From NCBI GenBank assembly GCA_002730875.1, contig PCBI01000019.1, positions 124,001 to 188,000 on the forward strand: a DNA stretch of 64,000 nucleotides. Reading direction: 5' to 3'. The notes beneath the pieces are model-generated. The model did no database searches. It was not told the origin of the DNA and worked only from the letters and a program-made list of their open reading frames with translations. This stretch comes from Spirochaetaceae bacterium (GTDB lineage Bacteria; Spirochaetota; Leptospiria; Leptospirales; Leptonemataceae). Each line of letters begins with the position of its first letter. The stretch's first letter is position 1. Of the stretch, positions 16,761 through 26,216 are shown piece by piece. Position numbers and translations under genes: made by a program.

Positions 16761-17867
16761 TCAACTACCGGCGGACCTGGATCGTTTATCCAGCCAGAAG
16801 TCGGCTCCCTTTTGTCGAGCCACAAGCAGATCCTCCTGGGTGGCGGGCAGTGCGAAAAGAGGCGAAAGGCTATGTCCTTCGATGTTATAGTGCTCCATGA
16901 TTCCGGCCATGGATTCGCTCGAAAGTCCGGTGGGAGCAGGGCTTTCGGAGAAAATAAAGTCGCAGTAGTTGGTGGCCATACCGCTTTCGAATAGATGTCC
17001 ATGATCCAGAGCGGCGGAAACAATCCAGGGGTATCGTGCCAGTCGACCCACCAGCCCGGGATAGTTGGCCCGAATCTGATTTAACGCATCGCCCATGTTT
17101 GCGTAATCGTCGGGCGCGCCAGGGCTTCCCGGATTCGGGCTAAAGAGAAAGATTTCCCTTCTTACGAAGTGCTCGGGTTCGGATTTCAGAAGTTCGATTC
17201 CCGGCATAGGTTGCCGCGACATTCCCAGGCTACAGTACAGAATGCCGGTTTCCAGCGCGAACTCCAACACGGCCAGCGTGGGGAATTTCACGTCGGTGAG
17301 CGCATAGTACTGGGAGTGCTTGCCGAAGAGGGACTCGAAATGATTCAGCAGTTGATCTCTAAATTCGTTCCAATCCTCCGGTCGGGTGCGCCGGTCCCAG
17401 AAGTCCAGGTTCTCCTGCAAACGGGTGTAGATGGCGGAGTTTTCTGGAGGCAACGGCAGAGTATTGCTTTGATAACCCAGGGCCTCTTTGCTATAGCCCG
17501 ACACATTTTCGCGACCAGACCAGGTGGGCAGAATGGCTTCGAGCTTTCCTTCATTATATAAAGTCACTCCGTTGCCTTCCGGAAACCATACAAAGTCCAG
17601 GTTCTGAGGATTGTAAGTCAGCGCGCCTTCCGGATGATTGCATCCCTGTACGTGCATAAGCGGAGGCCGCCCCTCTTTGATGGAGTCCCGGTCGGGTTCA
17701 TCCGGCGCCGGCACCAGATTCCTTAGCCAAACCGCATGGGCGGGAAGGTTTTCATTCTTTGTGGGCAATAGATAGAGGTAAACAGTCCGATTGTCGGACT
17801 CCACCACCGCGGCGTAGTTCTCGAATGGGTTTTCTTCTTCTTTCAGTATGGTGCTTTGTTCTGACAT
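16761..17867 (-). CDS. Suppressor-of-fused domain protein
   Basis: 368 residues, no signal peptide. The N-terminal half carries the part often paired with this domain in bacteria (NRTVYLYLLP, AVWLRNLVPAPDE, VQGCNHPEGALTYNPQNLDFVWFPEGNG). The C-terminal half, about 170-365, is the SUFU fold (FGKHSQYYALTDVKFPTLAVLEFALE, HFVRREIFLFSPNPG, the terminal NIEGHSLSPLFALPAT). Bacterial members are thought to act in protein-protein contacts, some as immunity proteins, but no toxin gene is next to it. The role here is unknown. Neighbours: convergent desaturase; the cupin gene is divergent. Confidence 0.85.
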   Translation of the reverse strand: MSEQSTILKEEENPFENYAAVVESDNRTVYLYLLPTKNENLPAHAVWLRNLVPAPDEPDRDSIKEGRPPLMHVQGCNHPEGALTYNPQNLDFVWFPEGNGVTLYNEGKLEAILPTWSGRENVSGYSKEALGYQSNTLPLPPENSAIYTRLQENLDFWDRRTRPEDWNEFRDQLLNHFESLFGKHSQYYALTDVKFPTLAVLEFALETGILYCSLGMSRQPMPGIELLKSEPEHFVRREIFLFSPNPGSPGAPDDYANMGDALNQIRANYPGLVGRLARYPWIVSAALDHGHLFESGMATNYCDFIFSESPAPTGLSSESMAGIMEHYNIEGHSLSPLFALPATQEDLLVARQKGADFWLDKRSRSAGS

Positions 17868-18106
17868 CGTTAATGATCGCTACGGACTTTCCTTGCCAGG
17901 CCTTGCAACGCATGTAATTGCGGGCCAGGCCCCCGGGTTCCGGACTACCAGGCTTCCCCGTCCCGCGGACACCGGCTCCAGGTATCCGTCTACGCCTCGC
18001 TCCACCGGGCCTGGTATTTCCAGGTGCTTGCCCGGCTTGAACCCAGCAACCAAAAACATCAGAGAATTGCTTGAGCCTGCACTGCATCGGTCTTTTTTTA
18101 TTGATC

Positions 18107-18655
18107 ATGAAGCAGATCCATTGGCTTACCGAAAGCCTTTTCGATGAAGTGCTGGAAAAAGCCAGAAGCAGTCCCCGCTTGCGAACCAATCATAACTTTC
18201 ATGACAGTATGGAGGAGAATCCCCATCGTTTCCTGAATGTGATGCTTCGTGGTACCTACATTCGACCCCATCGCCATCTAAAACCGCCCAAAACAGAGTC
18301 TTTTCTCATCATTCGAGGTGCCGTTGCCTTTACCATTTTTGACGAGTCGGGGAAAATCCAGGAGTGTCGTCTATTGGGCGAAAAGCAGGCTCCGGATGCA
18401 GTCTTCTGTCAGGAGTATGGCTTTGGTGACGGATTGGAGAGTCAGGGGATTGGCGTAGATATCGTGCCCGGACTGTGGCATACCCTTACCGTGATTTCCG
18501 ACGAGTGTGTTTGCTTCGAAGTTAAGCCCGGCCCCTATCAGCCTGCAGACGACAAGGAATTCGCCGCCTGGGCTCCGAAAGAGGGGGAGGCGAACGTTCC
18601 GGACTTTGTTAAATCTATGGAAACAAAAGTAGCGGCTGCGTTGCAAACAAAGTAG
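18107..18655 (+). CDS. WbuC-family cupin metalloprotein
   Basis: Small beta-barrel protein of the WbuC cupin family, found near polysaccharide genes in other bacteria; its reaction is unknown. The start at 18107 gives MKQIHWLTESLFDEVLEKA, the usual N-terminus, and 182 residues. Seen: RTNHNFHDSMEENPHRFLNVMLRGTYIRPHRH (metal-binding His pair), KTESFLIIRGAVAFTIFD, and IVPGLWHTLTVIS with the late His. The C-terminus is extended by about 30 residues (AAWAPKEGEANVPDFVKSME) beyond the barrel. No sugar-nucleotide genes are nearby. Confidence 0.88.
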   Translation: MKQIHWLTESLFDEVLEKARSSPRLRTNHNFHDSMEENPHRFLNVMLRGTYIRPHRHLKPPKTESFLIIRGAVAFTIFDESGKIQECRLLGEKQAPDAVFCQEYGFGDGLESQGIGVDIVPGLWHTLTVISDECVCFEVKPGPYQPADDKEFAAWAPKEGEANVPDFVKSMETKVAAALQTK

Positions 18656-18742
18656 GCCCCAGGAAAGCCCTGGCTTCATCAAGCGTGGGCTGTATTGCAC
18701 GGAAACTCCAGGCCCCGATCTGCCGGTTATCAAGTCGATATT

Positions 18743-19561
18743 TTAGACTCGGTCTGCTCCAGAGTCTATCAGTGGCTGGTCTACCCTGGACGGAGGCAAA
18801 GGCGCCAACCGTGTATAGTAAAGCTGACAGGCGCCGGCAACGCAGGCAATGGGCGCCAGAAGGGCGCCGAATATGGGAATGGCAAGTAGCAATACAAAGA
18901 GCAGTCCCAGGCCAAGAATCTCGGCCCGGTATCGCGAAAACTCCTGGCTGCGAACCCGGTTATTGGGAAAATCTCTTTCAAGAATCACCGAAAAAGCGCC
19001 GTAGCCGTAGAAGTAGCCGTCGGCCAGACCTACCAGAAATGGCTGCAAAGGGCCGGCGAAAATCGAGATAATAAGAACCAGCAGCCCCGCGATGGCCTGC
19101 ACCAGACCCACCCATGCGCCGTATAAAGTTGAAGTGAAGTCCTCCTTGAAGCTGGTTTCCGTCTTTTGTCCACGATATTGCAGCTCCAGGCGATCTACCA
19201 TGGGCCCGAGTAATGGAAAAATAACCAGGGATATTATGAATCTGTAGAGTCCGATGTACACAAAGAAAGAAGCGATAACGCTCAAAACAACAGCCAGCGA
19301 TCCGAGCCAGGAAAGCCAACTGGTATCCAGAGCGCCGCTGGCTTCCAATCCTTCAATCAGCCAGTAATGCAATAGACTGTAGGTTCCGTAGGCTAGAGTC
19401 ACACCCGCTAGCAGTCCGATGGCTGCCGGTAGGATGGCATAAACAATCAGTCCTTCTTTAAACAGACTCTGCAGCCCTTGAAGGCCGGCTTTGAAGCCCC
19501 GGCTCATACGGGCAAAGAAGCTATTGGATGGATTCATATTTGGCTTTAGCCCTACCTGCAT
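18743..19561 (-). CDS. EI24-domain integral membrane protein
   Basis: 272 residues with about six hydrophobic segments. The EI24/CysZ-like pattern is seen: GFKAGLQGLQSLFKEGLIVYAILPAAIG at the start, FPLLGPMVDRLE near 120-131, ADGYFYGYGAFSVILERDF near 190-208, and a late GALLAPIACVAGACQLYYTRL. CysZ members carry sulfate, but no cys genes are nearby, so I do not assign that function. A second ATG at 19537 (residue 9) is an equally good start. It is followed on the same strand by nothing, as the cupin gene converges on it. Confidence 0.8.
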   Translation of the reverse strand: MQVGLKPNMNPSNSFFARMSRGFKAGLQGLQSLFKEGLIVYAILPAAIGLLAGVTLAYGTYSLLHYWLIEGLEASGALDTSWLSWLGSLAVVLSVIASFFVYIGLYRFIISLVIFPLLGPMVDRLELQYRGQKTETSFKEDFTSTLYGAWVGLVQAIAGLLVLIISIFAGPLQPFLVGLADGYFYGYGAFSVILERDFPNNRVRSQEFSRYRAEILGLGLLFVLLLAIPIFGALLAPIACVAGACQLYYTRLAPLPPSRVDQPLIDSGADRV

Positions 19562-19747
19562 GCTTCAGAGTTATTCCGGCCGATTCATCTTCAAGCATTT
19601 CCTGGCATGCCTGAATCGACGAGCGGAGGGCACAGGGAGAGGAACGGAAGTATAGGAACGCAAAAGGGGCGGGCCCGAAAGGTGCAGGCGAGGATGCCGT
19701 TCTCCGTGGAAGAGCCGGCTGACAACAAGTTCAAAGGGAATGGGGAG

Positions 19748-20113
19748 CTACAGTACCGCAGGTTCCAGGATGCGATTGGACTCATCCACGTGAACTACCT
19801 GAGGCTCAAAATCCATGGGCACGTCTTCTGGATTGAAGAAGCCGTAGCTTATGATGATGATCTTATCTCCTACCTGACCCAGCCGAGCAGCCGCTCCGTT
19901 CAGGCAAATCACGCCGCTGCCTCTCTCTCCCCGAATGGTATATGTCTCCAAACGAGCACCGTTGTTCACATTTACCACGGATACCTGCTCGTACGGGCGC
20001 ATTCCTGCCCGTTCCAGCAGTTCCTCGTCCACGGTCAACGAACCCATATAGTGCAGCTCTGCCTGGGTTACGGTTGCCCTGTGGATTTTCGATTTGCACA
20101 GAGAAATAAACAT
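19748..20113 (-). CDS. panD: Aspartate 1-decarboxylase proenzyme
   Basis: Makes beta-alanine for pantothenate and CoA. The proenzyme cleaves itself between Gly24 and Ser25 to form the pyruvoyl cofactor. The ATG at 20113 is chosen because it places the YMGSLTVDEEL cleavage motif exactly at Gly24-Ser25; the frame also reads back to 20152. It has 121 residues, standard. Seen: KSKIHRATVTQAEL (Lys9 of the active site), NGARLETYTIRGERGSG, CLNGAAARLGQVGDKIIIISY. It is monocistronic and divergent from the HD-GYP gene. Confidence 0.96.
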   Translation of the reverse strand: MFISLCKSKIHRATVTQAELHYMGSLTVDEELLERAGMRPYEQVSVVNVNNGARLETYTIRGERGSGVICLNGAAARLGQVGDKIIIISYGFFNPEDVPMDFEPQVVHVDESNRILEPAVL

Positions 20114-20372
20114 GGCCACTCTCAAAAAAGCCAGCGGCGATAAGTGGGTCAAGTATTTCTATTGACGAAGTCTGGATATACGCTCTTCCCTATAGTATTT
20201 GCAGGAATGGGCCCAATAGGGGCCAGAGAAGGCATCTGCCAGGGAATGCAGGCGGAGTAGGAAGAGAAAAAGCCGCGCGGCGGCGCGCAGAAATGCGAAG
20301 GCAGCCAGGGCCCGTCAGGGCCCGGGTTTTGAGCCGACGGTCGATATATACAGAATTGCAGAGAGTAGGATT

Positions 20373-22451
20373 GTGCGAAATAACCAGGAAAAGCCGTCAG
20401 ATATTGAGCCTCTAAAACAGGATCCGGGAGAAACGGAAGTTACTCTTTTCCCTATCTGCATCCTGGATGCCAGCCTGGCCCATTATCGGTCCGCCATTCC
20501 CGACTCCCTGGAAACCCATGTACTTCCAGAAAACGACTACCTGCCTCAGCTGGAAGACCATTCCTCCGAAATCCGTCGGATGGAACTGGTTGCCTTTGTT
20601 GTCACCCGACAGTTTCTGGAGAGCTTTCGCCTGGATCTATGGAATTGGATCAAGGAGTCTCCCCTACGCGAGGTACGATTCATCGTTCTAAGCGATGAAG
20701 AGGTGGACAACGCGGCTCTGGATCCGCTACCGGACGAATTGATTCACCTGGTTTTACCGGTAAAGGTTTCGCCCTCCATCTTGATGGATGTAATAAGAAA
20801 TGCGCTTTACCAGTTGGAGCTCCGCTACGAGCGGCTTACCCTGCAGTCCCGGCTGGCGCTCAGCACTCAGGAGATGCGCAGGATCATTCGTGTGGGTCAG
20901 GCGATGTCCACGGAGCGAGATTTCGACAAACTTATAGATCTGATTCTGCAGCAGGCCCGGGAATTGGTGGGAGCGGACGCCGGCTCCATCTACGTTACCG
21001 AATCTCCCCGGGGAAACGAAAAACCGCAATATATACGATTTAAGAAGTCCGCTCTGGAGCTAAATGCGAACGAGTTTTTGCTTCCTATCGACAGCTCATC
21101 CATTGCCGGCTATGTAGCTCTTCGCGGGGAACCCTTGCTCATCGACGATGTATACGCGTTGTCCGAAGACGAGCCGTATCGCTTTAACTTCGAGTTTGAT
21201 CGATTGCATAACTACTATACCCGGTCTATGCTGGTGATTCCCATGAAGAATCACTCCGGCGAAGTGATTGGCGTTATTCAGCTTATCAACAAGCGAGCGA
21301 ATTTCAATCGTCCGCTCAATCTGGAAGAGATGCGTAGCGGTCAGGTTAGGCCCTTTACGCAGAAATGCAATGAGATGGTGAGCGCACTGGCCGGTCAGGC
21401 TGCCGTGGCCATTCAGAACAACAAGCTACTGCAAAACATACACAACCTGTTCGAAGGCTTCGTGAAAGCCTCCGTTACCGCCATTGAACAGCGGGATCCA
21501 ACAACGTCCGGTCATTCCTTTCGCGTGGCGGAATACACCACTCATCTTGCCATGGCTCTGGATCGGGTTCGGGACGGAGAGTTTCAGCATATTCGCTTTT
21601 CGCCCGAGCAGATTCGCGAGATTCGCTACGCTTCTTTGCTGCATGACTTTGGGAAAGTAGGCGTCCGTGAACAGGTACTGGTAAAGGCAAAGAAACTCTA
21701 CGAGCATCAACTGGAGTTGATTCAATGGCGGTTTCGCTATATAAAGAAGGCGCTGGAAAAAGAATATCTGGAAAAGAAGCTCCATTTCTTGAAGGATGGC
21801 GGTCATACCGGTTTTGATTACTACGAGAAGTATCTGGATCTAGAGCTCAGAGATAGAATGCAGGAAGTGGAGCATATGCTTCATACGATTGAAGCGTCCA
21901 ACGAGCCTTCGGTACTGGAATCGGCCACCTTTGCTCAACTGGAACAGATTGCCCAGAACCGCATTCGCCTGGAAACCGGCAAAGAAGTTCCTTTCCTGAA
22001 GCAAAACGAACTGGTGAGCCTGCAGGTCCGGCGCGGAACTCTTGACCAGGCGGAAAGACTGGAAATAGAGAGTCATGTTACCCACACGTACCGCTTTTTG
22101 ATTCAAATTCCCTGGACTTCGGATCTACGAAACGTTCCGGACATTGCCCACGGTCATCATGAGAAGATCGATGGTTCCGGCTACCCGCTCAGACTACGCG
22201 GCCAGGAGATTCTACCCCAGTCGAAGATGATGACCATCGCCGACATTTTTGACGCACTAACCGCGCCGGACCGACCCTATAAGCGATCCCTTTCTGCGGA
22301 GCAGGCGCTCGATATCCTCAAGATTGAGGCGCGGGAAAATCGAGTGGATGAGAAGATGCTGGATCTTTTTATAGAAGCCGGCATCTACAAGACCGTGGAA
22401 CCCCAGTCCTACCAGGCGGAGACGCAGAACGTTATTCGAGTCACCGGCTGA
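20373..22451 (+). CDS. GAF and HD-GYP domain signalling protein
   Basis: 692-residue cytoplasmic protein likely to degrade cyclic di-GMP. Residues 25-150 resemble a degenerate receiver-like domain. A GAF domain spans about 175-355 (VGADAGSIYVTE, GEVIGVIQLINK). The HD-GYP domain starts near 370: HSFRVAEY at 381-388, LLHDFGKVG at 422-430 and HHEKIDGSGYP at 595-605. All metal and GYP marks are present, but about 165 residues separate the last two motifs instead of the usual 60 or so. The extra part is charged and helical (about 445-560). The start is a GTG with GTAGGA just upstream. A terminator follows at 22464-22484. No cognate cyclase is adjacent. Confidence 0.92.
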   Translation: MRNNQEKPSDIEPLKQDPGETEVTLFPICILDASLAHYRSAIPDSLETHVLPENDYLPQLEDHSSEIRRMELVAFVVTRQFLESFRLDLWNWIKESPLREVRFIVLSDEEVDNAALDPLPDELIHLVLPVKVSPSILMDVIRNALYQLELRYERLTLQSRLALSTQEMRRIIRVGQAMSTERDFDKLIDLILQQARELVGADAGSIYVTESPRGNEKPQYIRFKKSALELNANEFLLPIDSSSIAGYVALRGEPLLIDDVYALSEDEPYRFNFEFDRLHNYYTRSMLVIPMKNHSGEVIGVIQLINKRANFNRPLNLEEMRSGQVRPFTQKCNEMVSALAGQAAVAIQNNKLLQNIHNLFEGFVKASVTAIEQRDPTTSGHSFRVAEYTTHLAMALDRVRDGEFQHIRFSPEQIREIRYASLLHDFGKVGVREQVLVKAKKLYEHQLELIQWRFRYIKKALEKEYLEKKLHFLKDGGHTGFDYYEKYLDLELRDRMQEVEHMLHTIEASNEPSVLESATFAQLEQIAQNRIRLETGKEVPFLKQNELVSLQVRRGTLDQAERLEIESHVTHTYRFLIQIPWTSDLRNVPDIAHGHHEKIDGSGYPLRLRGQEILPQSKMMTIADIFDALTAPDRPYKRSLSAEQALDILKIEARENRVDEKMLDLFIEAGIYKTVEPQSYQAETQNVIRVTG

Positions 22452-22463
22452 TCGCAACTGCGG

Positions 22464-22484
22464 CCGGCCGATGCCGGTTCTTTT
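22464..22484 (+). terminator. Short intrinsic terminator after the HD-GYP gene
   Basis: Stem CCGGC/GCCGG (22464-22468 with 22473-22477), loop CGAT, then TTCTTTT. It lies 12 bp after the stop codon, between two converging genes. Confidence 0.6.
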
Positions 22485-22501
22485 GCGCTAAAGTTTCAGG
22501 T

Positions 22502-23857
22502 TTATTTGTAGGGTTCTACGGTCAATACTACCAGGGTAACGTCGTCCTCAAAACCGCGTCCGGAAGTGAAGTTTTCCAGTTCGCTTACGATGCGGTCGGC
22601 CACATTTTCGCTGGCCTCCAGAGATGAAATACCTGTAAGAAGCGCTTCCAATTGCCCCTGGCTCAATTGCTCGCCACGGGCATTCCTGCACTCGTCAATT
22701 CCGTCCGTGAAAAATACAATTCGATCGCCGGGCTCCAGTCTTACCTGGTATTGATTTAGCCTGGGCTCTTCGATTACACCAAGAACGCTTCCCTGGCCTT
22801 CCAGTAATCGGGCCGGCTCTCCAGGCCTTACAAGATAGGGCGGGGGGTTGCCGGCAACGCAGTATTCCAGCTTTCTTCTTCGCGCATGATATAGCGCGTA
22901 GATGGCGGCCACAAAATGTAGATTCGTTCGATCCAGAATGGCTCGATTCAATGAGCTCAAAAAATGTCTGGGGTGATGAATCTTATCCTTGTGCTGTTCT
23001 GCTGCCATCTTGGTCATACTTGCAACCAGCGCCGCCGGAACGCCGTGACCTGCAGCATCAGCTACCAGAATGCCATGATGTCCCTCTCTCTTCATAAAAA
23101 AATCCAGATAATCGCCTCCCACTTCATGGAGCGCGATGTACCGGCTTTCCAGTTTGAAACCTTTTCCTTCAACGGTCTTCGAAGGGATCAGGGTTTCCTG
23201 AATCTTACGGGCTACAACCAATTCATCTTTGATCATGCGATTCTTGGCGGCCAGGTCTCGGTTTACCTCCTGGAAATCCTCGGCCTGTTTGATTAGAGTT
23301 TCGTTCTTGCTCTCCAGGGATCGCACCAGACCGCGAATCATAAAGTAAACGCCAAAGCAAATGACAGTTACCAGAGTTAAGCTCTGGGCCATTTCCAGAG
23401 GGTCCGGCCGTCGGATGGGGCCTACAATGTTTCGCGGTTCCAGCCAGTCCATAGCCATGGCGACCGTGAGACCGGAATAGAGAATGACGATGTAGGCGGC
23501 GGCGAACAACCCCTGAGGAGCCCTTGAGTTCATGGAGGAAACCGCAACCACGTATACGTAAATTAGTAGCGCGGTAGAAAGCGTTCCTCCCGTGAAATAG
23601 ATGTAAACTGTAAGAAGAGTGATGTCAAAGAAAGTGGGCAAAAGGGATAGATATCCGCTCTGCAGTTCCGCGCTGATCCAGAGCAATGTGATCAGAAGCC
23701 ATAATACTGCAAAGAGAAGCAGGATAGCCAGAATCCAGCCGGGCGCCACTTGCCCGGCCTGAAATGTCAGAAAACAGGCCAGACCTGTGAAAACTGTTCG
23801 AAGGGTATTGATTACGGTGAATCTGGCCGTGGGCTCCCTATCATCTGCCGGGTTCAT
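22502..23857 (-). CDS. Membrane SpoIIE/PP2C serine phosphatase
   Basis: 451 residues from the ATG at 23857; the frame continues upstream to 24025 through an Arg-rich stretch that includes repeat DNA, so the shorter start is preferred. About six membrane helices (residues 15-185) form a sensor-like region, then a coiled coil (about 190-235, SLESKNETLIKQAEDFQEVN) leads to the phosphatase: HEVGGDYLDFF, ADAAGHGVPAALVASM, FFTDGIDECRN and FEDDVTLVVL. These are the metal-binding Asp motifs of PP2C, all intact. Such enzymes usually dephosphorylate anti-anti-sigma (STAS) proteins; none is encoded here. It is convergent with the HD-GYP gene. Confidence 0.92.
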   Translation of the reverse strand: MNPADDREPTARFTVINTLRTVFTGLACFLTFQAGQVAPGWILAILLLFAVLWLLITLLWISAELQSGYLSLLPTFFDITLLTVYIYFTGGTLSTALLIYVYVVAVSSMNSRAPQGLFAAAYIVILYSGLTVAMAMDWLEPRNIVGPIRRPDPLEMAQSLTLVTVICFGVYFMIRGLVRSLESKNETLIKQAEDFQEVNRDLAAKNRMIKDELVVARKIQETLIPSKTVEGKGFKLESRYIALHEVGGDYLDFFMKREGHHGILVADAAGHGVPAALVASMTKMAAEQHKDKIHHPRHFLSSLNRAILDRTNLHFVAAIYALYHARRRKLEYCVAGNPPPYLVRPGEPARLLEGQGSVLGVIEEPRLNQYQVRLEPGDRIVFFTDGIDECRNARGEQLSQGQLEALLTGISSLEASENVADRIVSELENFTSGRGFEDDVTLVVLTVEPYK

Positions 23858-23910
23858 TCTGGCTACAAGAGCGCTGCCGCATGCCGGGAGGCAACGAGAA
23901 AATGGCCTTT

Positions 23911-23942
23911 CAGGCGGCGATCTGAGCAGGCGGCGATCTGAA
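23911..23942. repeat. 16-bp direct repeat, two copies
   Basis: Two adjacent copies of CAGGCGGCGATCTGAG/A in the 5' flank of the SpoIIE gene, at 23911-23926 and 23927-23942. They fall within the upstream open extension of that frame. Confidence 0.9.
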
Positions 23943-24131
23943 CAGGGCACGATCCTGCGGGCGGACGGCAGAAGCAGAAAAACTATTTTCCGATGACATC
24001 GAAAGTCTGCCTTGCTGAGAATCAAAACAAAGCGTTATACCGGATGTCCTGAAATACTACAGATGCGGCCGAGCAATCAATCAATTGCCGGCACCTTTCC
24101 TGCGCTACAGTTCCTATAGCCAGAAGAAACC

Positions 24132-24563
24132 TCAAGGTGCCTGAAGTATCAATCCGCCAAAGATCAATGTCCATGCTACGGTGCGATACCAGTTGCTTGT
24201 GATCAGCAGCCGAATCGCAGGCTCATCCTTTCCTATCCGCTGAAGCTTTCCGTGCAGAGGCATCTGAACGAGAAACGTGGAGAGCCAGATGGAGAGTACC
24301 AGAGTTGAGTTACCGTAAAGGAACCAGGGCGTGGCTACGAAGTAAGCCAGGGCCAGGCAGGCGCCCAGTTCCACAAGCATGGTGGGCGCCACAATCCAGC
24401 CGGTGCGGCGAACGTGTTCCTTTTCGTATTCCGGAAAGTCTGCAGAAGAGATTCGCAAAAAAAGCGGATAATGATTGATTTGCACGAACCAGACCAGGCC
24501 TGTCATCAGGCCACTGGCGAAAACCTGGGCGGCCCAGAGGTAAGAAATGAGTGGTTCAGTCAT
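24132..24563 (-). CDS. Four-span integral membrane protein, unknown
   Basis: 143 residues from the ATG at 24563; the frame extends to 24620, but the first 19 residues are polar and unlikely. Four hydrophobic helices lie at about 8-28, 55-75, 80-100 and 120-140. The first loop has VWFVQINHYPLFLRISSADFPEYEKEHVRRTGWIV, a pattern (HYPLF, YE.EH.RRTG) I know from small uncharacterised bacterial membrane proteins without a named function. It is 70 bp downstream of the glycyl-tRNA synthetase gene's stop, counted along the minus strand, so the two may be cotranscribed. Confidence 0.75.
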   Translation of the reverse strand: MTEPLISYLWAAQVFASGLMTGLVWFVQINHYPLFLRISSADFPEYEKEHVRRTGWIVAPTMLVELGACLALAYFVATPWFLYGNSTLVLSIWLSTFLVQMPLHGKLQRIGKDEPAIRLLITSNWYRTVAWTLIFGGLILQAP

Positions 24564-24696
24564 TGCTACTACGGGTTCTGCCTGGCAGTCTTCGCCATGG
24601 TTTTGAGGAGCGCTTCGCATTCTGCGTCGCGGACTCCTTCTGGCTGCTGGCCCCTTGCTATTCCTTTCTCCGGGTCAGGATTTTCCGGTTAATCTG

Positions 24697-26079
24697 TCAG
24701 TCGTCCAGACGATCGCGAATATAGTTTACCATCTGGTCCAGGCTTACCCGTTCCTGGTTTTTGGAATCCCTTTCGCGTACCGTGGCTTTCTGATCGTCTT
24801 TGGAGTCGTAATCCACTGTAATGCAGAAGGGCGTGCCCAGTTCATCCTGACGATAGTAGCGCTTGCCAATGTTTCCGGAGGTGTCGTAGTCCACCGGCCA
24901 GTGCTTTGCCAGATCCTTGTAGAGCTTCTCGGCGATCTCGGGCAGGCCATCTTTTTTTACCAGGGGAAAGATGCCCGCTTTTACCGGGGCCAGCGACGGA
25001 TGCAGCTTTAGCAACACTCGTTGCTCTTTGGTGCCCGCATCTTCTACTTCGTAGGCATCGCAAAGGACGGCCAGAAACAATCGGTTTAGCCCAAGAGCCG
25101 GTTCCACAACGAAAGGCACGTATTTTTCTTTGGTTTCAGGATCCTGATATTCCAGCTTCTTGCCCGAGAACTCCATATGTTTGCCAAGGTCGTAGCTGGT
25201 GCGCGAAGCGATGCCCCACAGTTCGCCCCATCCAAAAGGAAAGTTATACTCAAGGTCCACGGTTCCTTCTGAATAAAAGGCCAGTTCTTCCGGATCGTGG
25301 GATCGCACCCGCAGGTTCTCCGATTGAATTCCCAGTCCTTCGAGCCAGGACTTGCAGAAATCTACCCAGTGCTCAAACCACTCCTTCTGAGTGCCTGGAG
25401 CGCAGAAGTATTCCATTTCCATCTGTTCGAATTCGCGGGTGCGAAATACGAACTGACGTGCAATGATTTCATTGCGAAAGCTTTTGCCTATTTGAGCGAT
25501 TCCAAACGGGACTCGAACGCGACAGGTATCCACCACATTTCTGAAGTTAATGAAGATTCCCTGGGCTGTTTCCGGTCGCAGATAGACTGTTAGGTCGGAA
25601 CCGGCGGTGGCGCCCATCTTCGTTTCGAACATTAGATTAAATTGCCGGGGCTCGGTGAAATCCTTCGCGCCGCAACTGGGGCACTTCAGGTCCGGATTCT
25701 CCAGTAGTTTCTTCTTTATTCCATCCAGATCCAGATTTGATGTTTCGATTCCCAGTTGGTCTTCGAGGTACTGATCCGCTCTGTACCTGGCGCGGCAGTT
25801 CTTACAGTCGATCATGGGATCGTTGAAGCTGGAGACATGGCCCGATGCCTCCCATACCCGGGGATGTAGTAGAATACCGCTGTCCAGTCCCACCACATCG
25901 GCCCTTTCACTTACGAAAGCCTTCCACCAGCGGTTCTTCAGGTTTCTCAGAAGTTCAGAGCCATAGGGTCCATAGTCGAAAGTGTTGGAAAGTCCTCCAT
26001 ATATCTCGGAGCCGGGGAATACGAAGCCTCTTCTCTTGCACAATGCTACTATGTCTTTCAATGGATCTTCTATGGCCAT
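24697..26079 (-). CDS. glyS: Glycyl-tRNA synthetase, dimeric class II
   Basis: Charges tRNA-Gly with glycine. It has 460 residues, the single-chain (alpha-2) type rather than the two-subunit bacterial type. Seen: FVFPGSEIYGGLSNTFDYGPYG at 19-40, the zinc-like Cys pairs CKNC near 92-95 and CPSC near 133-136, RPETAQGIFINF near 167-178, SFRNEIIARQFVFRTREFEQMEMEYFC (motif 2), and PSLAPVKAGIFPL in the anticodon domain. The C-terminal RERDSKNQERVSLDQMVNYI is complete. It is divergent from xerD with a 137-bp gap. Confidence 0.97.
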   Translation of the reverse strand: MAIEDPLKDIVALCKRRGFVFPGSEIYGGLSNTFDYGPYGSELLRNLKNRWWKAFVSERADVVGLDSGILLHPRVWEASGHVSSFNDPMIDCKNCRARYRADQYLEDQLGIETSNLDLDGIKKKLLENPDLKCPSCGAKDFTEPRQFNLMFETKMGATAGSDLTVYLRPETAQGIFINFRNVVDTCRVRVPFGIAQIGKSFRNEIIARQFVFRTREFEQMEMEYFCAPGTQKEWFEHWVDFCKSWLEGLGIQSENLRVRSHDPEELAFYSEGTVDLEYNFPFGWGELWGIASRTSYDLGKHMEFSGKKLEYQDPETKEKYVPFVVEPALGLNRLFLAVLCDAYEVEDAGTKEQRVLLKLHPSLAPVKAGIFPLVKKDGLPEIAEKLYKDLAKHWPVDYDTSGNIGKRYYRQDELGTPFCITVDYDSKDDQKATVRERDSKNQERVSLDQMVNYIRDRLDD

Positions 26080-26216
26080 GCTGTACAGGTCAAATAGGGG
26101 CTATATTGGAGCAACTTTTATTCCTGCAAAAAAACGCTCCAGACGGCCCGCCGGACAAAAATGTTTCAAAAAAAGAGACATAGCTATCCGATTATGTAGT
26201 TGTAGGGAGCGGAACT

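Noticed and set aside
16505-16994. Two plus-strand frames across the 7-bp repeat
   Set aside because: They stay open only because the repeat lacks stops in those frames and continue antisense to the suppressor-of-fused gene.
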